Below, piece after piece: positions 56,157 through 64,000 of a stretch of 64,000 bases of DNA. A model generated the notes under the pieces. The model had not been told where the DNA came from and made no database searches. It worked only from the letters and a program-made list of their open reading frames with translations. Location: positions 1 to 64,000 of the forward strand of contig JAOADT010000009.1 of the NCBI GenBank assembly GCA_026417175.1, written 5' to 3'. The DNA is from Deltaproteobacteria bacterium. Lineage in GTDB: Bacteria > Desulfobacterota > Syntrophorhabdia > Syntrophorhabdales > JANXAF01. Positions within the stretch are counted from its first letter, which is position 1; each line of letters opens with the position of its first letter. The translations under genes and the position numbers were made by a program.

Positions 56157-57206
56157 TTAGAAAGGAGAAGGTATGTTTCTTGCCTTCTCTTCTTTCTTCC
56201 AATATTCAATCCGATCTTTTATGAATTTAATCCATGTGTCTACATCTGACTCCTTGAAACCTTTCTCAACCATGCCCTTTTTGTACTCGGCTATTACGGG
56301 CTCTACAGCCTTTGCCCACCTTTTTGCCTCATCTTCTGAAAGATCTATAATCTGTCCACCCTGGGCCTTAAATACTTCTATTCCCTCTAAATCCATCTGA
56401 TTCCATAGTCTTGCCTGTCTTTCTTTCGCCTCGAGTGCAACTTCTGTCATTATTTTCTGTACATCAGCTGGCAACTGATCCCATTTTTTCTTGTTAATTA
56501 CAAAATAAAAGGTTATGGTGGTACCTACTCTCCAAGTGGATGTGACATACTTTACAACCTCTGCAAACTTCCAGTATTTAAGAGTCGAATAATCTACACT
56601 GACTCCGTCTATGACACCTCGTCTTAAAGACTCATACACGTCTGGCATGGCAAGAGGAACAGGAACAGCTCCAAGATATTTAAAAACGTCTGCGAGCTGT
56701 CCAGTAGCTCTTATTTTTAAACCTTTTAGATCATCCAGTGTTTTTACAGGTTTTTTTGTTGTTTGAAGAATTAAAGCACCAGCGGGAGTAACGTAAAGGA
56801 CCTGCACATCCTCGAATTCCTTAGGCTTGAACCTATTGTAAAAGTCCATACATACCTGGGTATTTACCCATCCACTAGGGAAACCTAAAGGAAGATCGAA
56901 AACCTCCATTACTGGAAATCTTCCTCTAGTATACTGAATGTGGGAGAGTCCCAAGTCAGCTATACCAGAAAGTATACCGTCATACATTTTTACTGGGGAA
57001 AGAAGTGTTCCACCCGGATAGTAAGCTATTTCTACCCTGCCATTCGTTCTCTTTTTCACCTCGTCACAAAACCAGCCAGTAAGTAAAGACATTGCATGAG
57101 TCGTGGGAAGATAATTCGCTGCCTTTAACTTAATAACATCTGCTTTCGCAGCCGAAAAACTAAAAAGAACCATAATAGCTACAACGATTAACCATCTAAA
57201 TTTCAT
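56157..57206 (-). CDS. dctP: TRAP transporter solute-binding protein DctP
   Basis: Signal peptide; LKAANYLPTTHAMSLLTGWFCDEVKKRTNGRVEIAYYPGGTLLSP; LKGLKIRATG. Confidence 0.95.
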   Translation of the reverse strand: MKFRWLIVVAIMVLFSFSAAKADVIKLKAANYLPTTHAMSLLTGWFCDEVKKRTNGRVEIAYYPGGTLLSPVKMYDGILSGIADLGLSHIQYTRGRFPVMEVFDLPLGFPSGWVNTQVCMDFYNRFKPKEFEDVQVLYVTPAGALILQTTKKPVKTLDDLKGLKIRATGQLADVFKYLGAVPVPLAMPDVYESLRRGVIDGVSVDYSTLKYWKFAEVVKYVTSTWRVGTTITFYFVINKKKWDQLPADVQKIMTEVALEAKERQARLWNQMDLEGIEVFKAQGGQIIDLSEDEAKRWAKAVEPVIAEYKKGMVEKGFKESDVDTWIKFIKDRIEYWKKEEKARNIPSPF

Positions 57207-57393
57207 AATCCAACCTCCTGAAGAATTTTAAGCTTTCTATTACATCACTGAGTAATTTGTCAAGCTAATTCTAAATCTGCAATTAACAAAACTTCTACAC
57301 CATTTAACCGCTTAAATTCACTTTTTCTAGTGGATGAGATCTCAATATAATTTTAAAGATAATTTTAAAGCCCACACAGTAAAGGGACAACTG

Positions 57394-59712
57394 TTACCGA
57401 TAATCCATTACCGTTGATGTTAGACATACCTTGAGGACCTGTTCAAGATCCGTCTCTCCTCGTAAGACCTTAGCTATACCGTCCATAAGGAGAGTGCGCA
57501 TCCCTTCTTCCAAAGCAATCTCTTTAACCTCATCGGAGTGACGTTTATTCTTTATAGCTTCTTTTATCTTCTTCGTACCCGTAAGAAGTTCATGAATGGC
57601 AAGTCTTCCACGATATCCTGTCCCGTTGCAAGCGTTACACCCTGCCTTCCTGTAAAGTAGTAGATCGTTATGGTAAGAGGGCATTCCATGCTTTTTCCAC
57701 CAGTCCGCATTGTAGTAATATACCATACGTTCAAACTCGTCCTGTGAAGGATGATACGGATATTTACACCTATCACATAACCTTCTTGCCAAACGCTGTG
57801 CCAATATCCCTAAAAGTGCATCAGCAAAGTTTATAGGATCTATCCCCATCTCTATAAGCCTCTGGATCGTCTCCGGCGCACTATTAGTATGAAGTGTACT
57901 TAGAACGAGGTGCCCGGTAAGGGATGCTTCTATTGCGGTTTTAGCCGTTTCAAAATCTCTCATCTCACCTACCATAATAACATCAGGGTCCGCACGTAAG
58001 AACGATCTAAGTACTTCCGCAAACGTAACTCCTATTTTCGGGTTTACCTGGACCTGTCTAAGCCCGGGTTGTACTATTTCAACAGGATCTTCCACGGTCC
58101 AGATTTTTCTCTCTGCAGTGTTTATCTGACTTAAAGCAGAATGTAAGGTGGTTGTCTTTCCAGACCCAGTTGGGCCAACACAAAGAATAATGCCATATGG
58201 ATGTTCAAGAAGTTTTTTGAACAATTCCAGATTATGTGAAGAAAATCCCATACTTTCCAGCGGTAACGGTTTCGCCAAAGAAAGGATTCGTAGGACCGCA
58301 TCTTCGTTACCGCCGACCGTCGGTGTTACCTCCAGCCGATACTCGATTTTTCTATCTTGATATTTGATTAGTATCTTTCCGCTTTGTGGCTTTCTGTGTT
58401 CCGTAATATCCAAATTTGCCATTATCTTCAAACGTGATATAAGTGCCTTCCTGTAGCTACTCGGTATCTGATGAGCAATCCTTAGTATTCCATCAATCCT
58501 ATATCTTATTGTGAACGGATAATCCCCGAATCCAGGTTCTAAATGTATATCAGAAGCCTCCTTATTGTAAGCATCTATTAACAACTTGTTTGCGAGATTC
58601 ACTATTTTAGAATCAGACTCACTAATGGACAGTATCTCCTCTTCTTTCTCAACCTCTTCATCCCCAATAAGAACAAAATCTTCTATTGTCTGATCGGAAT
58701 ATGGAATGCGATTTGGATAGTATCGTTGTATGGCTTCTTCTATTTGTCGTCTTGTTGTGGCGACAAGTTCCACTCTCCTACCAGAGTAAAAACGAAGATA
58801 ATCATAAATTGAATAATCAGTGGGATCACAAGTTGCTACAACTAATTTTGTTCCATCGTCCAAAATAGGAAAAATTTTTAACTGCTGAGAAATTTCAAAA
58901 GGAACTGTCTCTAAAGCTTTCGGATTTGGTATCTCATTATTCAAATCAACAGTTGGCATGTAAAATTTCTTTGCTAGAACTCTGATCAGCTGATCTTCAG
59001 TAATGAAACCTTTTTCTATGAGAAGCTCTCCGAGCTTTTTCTTCTTACCCTTTTCTTGTTCCGCAAGTGCGTGTTCCAATTGCTCCCGTGTTATGACCCC
59101 CTCTTCTATCAAAAGCTCCCCCACTGGTATGCGAGGATGCCGACCCTCCATTTTGGCCTTTAAAATCTTTTCCTCTATAGCGGTCTGAGATACGGGTGTT
59201 TGTTCTGATATTATTTCCCCTATCTTCTTTTCTCTCAGTTTCTTTTGTTCTATAAGCGCTTCTTCCAATGTTTTAGTCTCGATCATTCCGTCAGCCACGA
59301 GTATCTGACCTACTGGCTTAAGTTCACACCACGATTTAATTCCCCAGCGCGCAAAAAGTATCAGGGAATATGGAGACCTGGGATCAACTGGTATTGCAAA
59401 GAACGCATTATCCTTCATTTCATGTTTGAAAATTTTGACCCTGTAAAGACCACCTGTAATGGTAGTAACATCTACAGAAGTAAGTGCTTCAAGTGGGATT
59501 TCTAATTCGATCTTGTCTAAAATCCCGATAAAACAAATTTCGTTAAGAGAGTACTTTTGAAGAATCCGAACTGGCTCAAAAAGTACAGTAATCGTTTCTA
59601 TTCGCCCATGGAGATTCTCCAATAATATCACCCGAATAGTCCTACCGTCCAAAAATTCTATTTCGGCGTGTTTATTTTTTGTCTGCAAATATTCTAAAAA
59701 TTGATCCTCCAT
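57394..59712 (-). CDS. GspE/PilB/MshE-type secretion ATPase with MshEN-like N-terminal repeats
   Basis: LCVGPTGSGKTTTLHSALSQINTAERKIWTVEDPVEIV, LRADPDVIMVGEMRD, CDRCKYPY/CNACNGTGYRGR zinc motif; VGELLIEEGVITREQLEHAL, LGELLIEKGFITEDQLIRVL repeats. Confidence 0.93.
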   Translation of the reverse strand: MEDQFLEYLQTKNKHAEIEFLDGRTIRVILLENLHGRIETITVLFEPVRILQKYSLNEICFIGILDKIELEIPLEALTSVDVTTITGGLYRVKIFKHEMKDNAFFAIPVDPRSPYSLILFARWGIKSWCELKPVGQILVADGMIETKTLEEALIEQKKLREKKIGEIISEQTPVSQTAIEEKILKAKMEGRHPRIPVGELLIEEGVITREQLEHALAEQEKGKKKKLGELLIEKGFITEDQLIRVLAKKFYMPTVDLNNEIPNPKALETVPFEISQQLKIFPILDDGTKLVVATCDPTDYSIYDYLRFYSGRRVELVATTRRQIEEAIQRYYPNRIPYSDQTIEDFVLIGDEEVEKEEEILSISESDSKIVNLANKLLIDAYNKEASDIHLEPGFGDYPFTIRYRIDGILRIAHQIPSSYRKALISRLKIMANLDITEHRKPQSGKILIKYQDRKIEYRLEVTPTVGGNEDAVLRILSLAKPLPLESMGFSSHNLELFKKLLEHPYGIILCVGPTGSGKTTTLHSALSQINTAERKIWTVEDPVEIVQPGLRQVQVNPKIGVTFAEVLRSFLRADPDVIMVGEMRDFETAKTAIEASLTGHLVLSTLHTNSAPETIQRLIEMGIDPINFADALLGILAQRLARRLCDRCKYPYHPSQDEFERMVYYYNADWWKKHGMPSYHNDLLLYRKAGCNACNGTGYRGRLAIHELLTGTKKIKEAIKNKRHSDEVKEIALEEGMRTLLMDGIAKVLRGETDLEQVLKVCLTSTVMDYR

Positions 59713-59933
59713 AATTTTTTCCGTTTAACGAATTCTTTTTTCCTTACCTCGCCTAAGGGAAACTGTGAAAAAATAGAGTACACCAAACACTTCCTGATCA
59801 CGCGATTTGATCCCCCCAATCACCAAAACTATCTACCAAGCAAGATAAAAAATGTCAACAGAAGTCAAATTCTCTGGTTCCTCTTTACGAACTTTTCTTT
59901 AAAAATCAAAGCTTATTTACAAAATTGATACTC

Positions 59934-61190
59934 TTACTTTGTATAAGAGATATCTTTAATAAGGTATTCTAGATCATTTGGATACGATTTTTGCTCTCCC
60001 GTTTTCATATTTCGTAACGAAACAATGTTATTTTTTATCTCTTCCTCTCCAACTATTATCGCGTAATCAGCATTTAATGCATGCGCATATCTCATTTGCG
60101 ACTTCAAAGATTTAGAATCGGGATCGTAGAATACACGGATATTACTTTTTACAAACTGCTTGACTAATCTAAAAAGATGCTCCCTTGCCTTGTCGTCCAC
60201 AAAAGCTATAAATACTGTAAGGTTTTCTTTGGGGTTACCTGTGTTTACAATCAGAGATAAACGTTCAAGTCCTATAGCGAACCCTATTCCGGGCACATCA
60301 GGGCCACCCATTTCCTTCACAAGTCCATCATACCTTCCACCAGCTATAAAAGCATTCTGGGCACCGAGAGCAGAGGATTTCACTTCAAAAACAGTTTTTG
60401 TATAGTAATCTAGCCCTCTTACAAGTCTCTCATTATGTTTCACTTTTACTTCGAACTTTATAAGATAATTTAAGAACTTGTTGAAATGTATCTTGCATTC
60501 TTCGCAAAGGTTTTCAAAAAGTAATGGCGAATCTTTAGTCAAAAAAAGACATTCATCTTTTTTACAATCAAAAATTCTTAGAGGATTCCTTCTGGCTCTC
60601 GTCTTACAGTCTTCGCAAAGGTGGTCTAATTTTTTTTCGATATAGCTTAAAAATACCTCCTTAAATTTTTTCCTGCATTCCCAGCATCCAACTGTGTTAA
60701 CTTCGATTTCAAAATTTTTTACCTTTAATTCATCAAGTATGAGGCTTATCAACCAAAGAAGTTCCGCATCTATCAAAGGACCCTTTGATCCGAAAACTTC
60801 CACATCTATCTGGTTGAACTCTCTAAATCTTCCTTTTTGAGGTCTTTCGTGTCTAAACATGCTACCAATGGTGAAAAGCTTCGTGATTCTCTGAGTTGCG
60901 AACAATGATGCTTCGATATACGCTCGAACTACTCCTGCCGTTGCCTCTGGTCTTAATGTAACAGAATCACCTGACGGGTCGTGAAACGTAAACATTTCCT
61001 TTTGAACTATGTCTGTGGTTTCACCTATGCTTCTTACGAAGAGCTCAGTTTTCTCTAAAATTGGAACTTTTAATTCATCAAAACCAAGAAGATTAAGATA
61101 CTTTCTCGCGACTTCTTCAATTTTTCTGAGCTTTTCAAGCTCATCCTTCCAGATGTCTCTAAATCCCCTAAGCCTGCTTATTTTATCCAT
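59934..61190 (-). CDS. hisS: Histidyl-tRNA synthetase
   Basis: RGFRDIWKDELEKL, TLRPEATAGVVRAYIEA, MFRHERPQKGRFREFNQIDVE, GGRYDGLVKEMGGPDVPGIGFAIGLERL. Confidence 0.97.
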   Translation of the reverse strand: MDKISRLRGFRDIWKDELEKLRKIEEVARKYLNLLGFDELKVPILEKTELFVRSIGETTDIVQKEMFTFHDPSGDSVTLRPEATAGVVRAYIEASLFATQRITKLFTIGSMFRHERPQKGRFREFNQIDVEVFGSKGPLIDAELLWLISLILDELKVKNFEIEVNTVGCWECRKKFKEVFLSYIEKKLDHLCEDCKTRARRNPLRIFDCKKDECLFLTKDSPLLFENLCEECKIHFNKFLNYLIKFEVKVKHNERLVRGLDYYTKTVFEVKSSALGAQNAFIAGGRYDGLVKEMGGPDVPGIGFAIGLERLSLIVNTGNPKENLTVFIAFVDDKAREHLFRLVKQFVKSNIRVFYDPDSKSLKSQMRYAHALNADYAIIVGEEEIKNNIVSLRNMKTGEQKSYPNDLEYLIKDISYTK

Positions 61191-61490
61191 TTTAGGTATC
61201 CGCTATAAGTTATTTTCGTTGCATCCTATAAGGTCTTTATACGTCTCAGATCTTTTCGGGTACAAATTACGGGTTCACTATCTCTACTCTACTGAACCAT
61301 AAAATGTCAAGCTCTGTGTCTTCCACCTCAACTAATTTTTTATTTTCCTTTTATCTTTACAAACTTGCTCTGAAATGCTCTCTTATAACCTGTAATTCCA
61401 GTGACTTTACCCACGTATTGCAATATTAAAAAAGGATATTGGGACATTTAAATGTTTCTTTGCTAACGTAATTGTCGTCATATTTTCTTT

Positions 61491-62135
61491 CTAAAATCGT
61501 GCTACCCCTTTACCTATTGATCTTATGAGTCTCCAAACCACGATTTCCGTTAAAACTGCAATATCCTCTGCGCAAAGATAGTCAGTGACGTTCTTATCAA
61601 AAAGTATATTTCCGTTAGCAGGAATATCCTCGTCGCCTTTCCAAAGGATTATGTACATCTTAACCAAAGGTAAAGGGTAAAGGGAAATAGAGGTATCACC
61701 GTATCTTTCTTTTTGAGCACCCAAGGGCTCAGAAACCTCAATAAGTAGCTCTGGTTTGTCGGAAAAATATTTGATCATAGGTTCAACAGTTCTTTTGTGA
61801 AAAACGGGAAAATAGAATTTTCCACCCTCAATCTGGGCATAGGTTATAAGTTTTCCCGAAGGGGGTGAACCTTTCGCGTCTACTAGATAGTGAAGAAGAA
61901 TTATTTTATCTCTCAGCTGAAGACTATCTTTGTTGTCTTTATCCAATATAGCACCTGTTCTCAAATTAACGTAGTAAGGAGAATTTAAATACTCTATTTG
62001 TATCGTCTCATTATCGAATATTTGGGCCCCAGTTCTTTCACATACGCCATTAGGATCTAAAGCCTTAAGTTTATCAGCTGCAATTCTCACTGCGAGTCCG
62101 AAGGCTTCCTCAGTTATGTTCTCATACAATATCAT
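61491..62135 (-). CDS. DUF3786-type hypothetical protein
   Basis: GTQIFDNETIQIEYLNSPYYVNLRTGAI-type N-half, LLHYLVDAKGSPPSGKLITYAQIEGGKFYFPVFHKR; family assignment from memory. Confidence 0.6.
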   Translation of the reverse strand: MILYENITEEAFGLAVRIAADKLKALDPNGVCERTGAQIFDNETIQIEYLNSPYYVNLRTGAILDKDNKDSLQLRDKIILLHYLVDAKGSPPSGKLITYAQIEGGKFYFPVFHKRTVEPMIKYFSDKPELLIEVSEPLGAQKERYGDTSISLYPLPLVKMYIILWKGDEDIPANGNILFDKNVTDYLCAEDIAVLTEIVVWRLIRSIGKGVARF

Positions 62136-62874
62136 AATTGGCCTCCGCGAGTATTTTTTTTACAGAAATCACAGCTGGAGAATCAGAAGGAAGTAAAAAC
62201 AAAGATTGCCCATTCAGATTCAAATTTCTTATGTTTTGGTCATAAGATATACTACCTAACACTCTCTCTCCAGAAGCTTCAAGATATTTAATATTCTCCT
62301 GTGTGTATCTATAATTAGCCACTAAATAAAAATTTCTGTACGTTATATTTACTCCCTTTATAACCTTTTTTACTCTTTCTATATGCTTTACCGATTTATC
62401 AGAGGGATCAAGGATCACAAAAAGATCATCCACGTCTGGTGTTACCTTTCTATTTAGGTGCTCTAAACCCGCGGGAGAATCAACTAGAACAAGATCGTAG
62501 TTTTCTTTAAGTGTTTGGATCATGTCCCGAATCATCTCATCAGGAAGACAGTAACATCCCGGAGCTATTTTTGTCCCCAGTGTTATGAGGTCGAATTTTT
62601 GGCCCTTGTAAATTATAGAGCCATCTCTAAGCCTTTGCTCTATTAGCGTGGGGGCGTCATCTTTCCTGTCTTTCACCATTATATCGTATAAGGCCTCAGA
62701 TACGGTAAGTTTTCCTTCTCTTTCTAAGTCCACTCCGGCCATCTTAGGTAGGCTTGAATCGGGATCCAAATCTATGAGTAAAAGTTTATCTATTTTAACA
62801 AATCGTGCAAAGAGTGTCGTAAATGTCGATTTTCCGGCTCCTCCCCTTCCTGTTATTACTGTTATTTTTGCCAT
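62122..62874 (-). CDS. CooC-like P-loop ATPase (copy 1)
   Basis: VITGRGGAGKSTFTTLFARF deviant Walker A, LLIDLDPDSSLPKMAGV, GCYCLPDEMIRDMI, VLVDSPAGLEHLNRKV. Confidence 0.88.
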   Translation of the reverse strand: MAKITVITGRGGAGKSTFTTLFARFVKIDKLLLIDLDPDSSLPKMAGVDLEREGKLTVSEALYDIMVKDRKDDAPTLIEQRLRDGSIIYKGQKFDLITLGTKIAPGCYCLPDEMIRDMIQTLKENYDLVLVDSPAGLEHLNRKVTPDVDDLFVILDPSDKSVKHIERVKKVIKGVNITYRNFYLVANYRYTQENIKYLEASGERVLGSISYDQNIRNLNLNGQSLFLLPSDSPAVISVKKILAEANYDIV

Positions 62875-63630
62875 CTATATCACCCTCGCTTTCTCTAATA
62901 GTTTCTTTGTAGATATAAGGGCAGGAGAATCGTCAGGCAACATTTTGAGTGAAACCCCTTTGAGATTCCATTCTTCAACCAGTTTGTCATAATCTATTTT
63001 TCCGAGAAAGGATGTTTTTTCGGTTTCGAAAAATTTTTCGTCTTCTTCACTGAACATGTAATTTCCCACCACATAAAAATTTTGGTATTTTATTCCAACT
63101 TCTTTTGCTATCTCCCTTACCCTTTTTATATGGGATAAAGATTTCTCCGATGGATCTATTACAACAAAAAGATCATCGATCTCAGAGACGATGTTCCTAT
63201 TTAGATGTTCCAAACCTGCTGGAGAATCTATAACCACATTTTTATAAGTCTTCACAAGATCTGAAATGGTTTTTCTCATAAGATGGTCTGGAAAACAATA
63301 GCAACCCTCCATATCTTTAGTCCCAAGAACAATGAGATCGAAGCCTTTCCCTTCGTATAAAGCCTCCGTCCATATGAGACCTTTAAATTTTTCTTCTACG
63401 GGAATCAAAGGATCTCCACCTTTCTTTCTCTCATCCACAACGTCGTAAAGCACTTCTATCACAGTTCTCTTCTTTTCTTTTTCCAAGTCAATTCCAAGCA
63501 TGTCTGCCAAAGAGAGGTCTGGATCCAAGTCGATAAAAAGAGAGGGAGATGGTAAAAATCTACTCATGAGGGCTACAAAAGTGCTTTTCCCAGCTCCTCC
63601 TCTTCCAGTTACTACTAGTTTACGAGCCAT
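62875..63630 (-). CDS. CooC-like P-loop ATPase (copy 2)
   Basis: VVTGRGGAGKSTFVALMSRF, LFIDLDPDLSLADMLGI, GCYCFPDHLMRKTI, VVIDSPAGLEHLNRNI. Confidence 0.88.
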   Translation of the reverse strand: MARKLVVTGRGGAGKSTFVALMSRFLPSPSLFIDLDPDLSLADMLGIDLEKEKKRTVIEVLYDVVDERKKGGDPLIPVEEKFKGLIWTEALYEGKGFDLIVLGTKDMEGCYCFPDHLMRKTISDLVKTYKNVVIDSPAGLEHLNRNIVSEIDDLFVVIDPSEKSLSHIKRVREIAKEVGIKYQNFYVVGNYMFSEEDEKFFETEKTSFLGKIDYDKLVEEWNLKGVSLKMLPDDSPALISTKKLLEKARVI

Positions 63631-63631
63631 T

Positions 63632-64000
63632 TTAAACCCCTTTCTCCTTTAATTCATATAACTTATCAACAGGTGATACCTTAATTACTGCGCTATATTC
63701 TGGTGGACAAACATTCATACAGGTTCCACATTTTACGCATTTATCCTGGATAATATATTTTGGTTCGCCTATTACACCGCCTATTGCCTCCGTAGGGCAT
63801 GTTAACTTGCAATGTTCACATGCTCTGTCACATTTGGCAGGTACTATAAAGTAAGCTAACAAATCCTTACAAACTAGTGCAGGACATCTCTTCTCAGCCA
63901 CATGGGCCACATACTCGTCATAAAAGTAGTGCAAAGTGGTAAGAACAGGGTTTGGTGCCGACTTACCAAGACCACAGAGTGAACCTATTTTTACGTCCTC
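63632..64000 (-). CDS. NuoF/HndC-like NADH-binding flavoprotein, C-terminal part (continues past window end)
   Basis: Frame stays open to 64000: [51 protein letters not shown]...[17 protein letters not shown]...[12 protein letters not shown]. Confidence 0.88.
   Translation of the reverse strand, partial: EDVKIGSLCGLGKSAPNPVLTTLHYFYDEYVAHVAEKRCPALVCKDLLAYFIVPAKCDRACEHCKLTCPTEAIGGVIGEPKYIIQDKCVKCGTCMNVCPPEYSAVIKVSPVDKLYELKEKGV

Noticed and set aside
57340-57370. Short ATAATTTTAAAG direct repeat
   Set aside because: Two adjacent AT-rich copies without spacers or recurrence; not CRISPR and likely chance.

Overview
The window is ordinary chromosome from an anaerobic, probably Desulfobacterota-like bacterium. 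That placement is inferred from DsrMKJOP, aldehyde:ferredoxin oxidoreductase (AOR), CooC-like and TRAP genes; no taxonomy search was run. No CRISPR array, transposase or prophage is visible.

Main blocks, in order: a thr-tyr-gly-thr tRNA cluster leading into tuf (minus strand); a TolC/HlyD/EmrB efflux operon; a PA2779/PA2778-like cluster; a decayed GGDEF gene; tRNA-Ala; a 13-heme cytochrome c / cytochrome b / LarE operon; acs plus an OFA-type MFS transporter; purine genes (purL with PurS-like N-terminus, purF); an IclR-controlled LUD/CCG/AOR/ferredoxin/MoaD operon beside a CoxLSM-like molybdoenzyme operon; a trpB2 / aminotransferase / indolepyruvate:ferredoxin oxidoreductase operon; a NifS / NIL-ferredoxin / UPF0280 cluster; dsrMKJOP; a DctPQM TRAP transporter; a GspE-type ATPase; hisS; and tandem CooC-like ATPases with a NuoF-like 3' end at the window edge.

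The most interesting signal is an unannotated ribosome-mediated Trp attenuator at 36092-36243. It has a 20-aa leader peptide ([20 protein letters not shown]) with TGG-ATA-TGG-TGG codons, mutually exclusive ACGG/CCGT/GACGG/ACCGTC pairings, and two tandem intrinsic terminators. It sits directly upstream of the trpB2 / aminotransferase / IorA-like / IorB / IorA operon and suggests a Trp-repressed indole / indole-acetate salvage route. A second pattern is a set of consensus promoters placed so that purF, the divergent MBL gene, iclR and the LUD gene would be leaderless.
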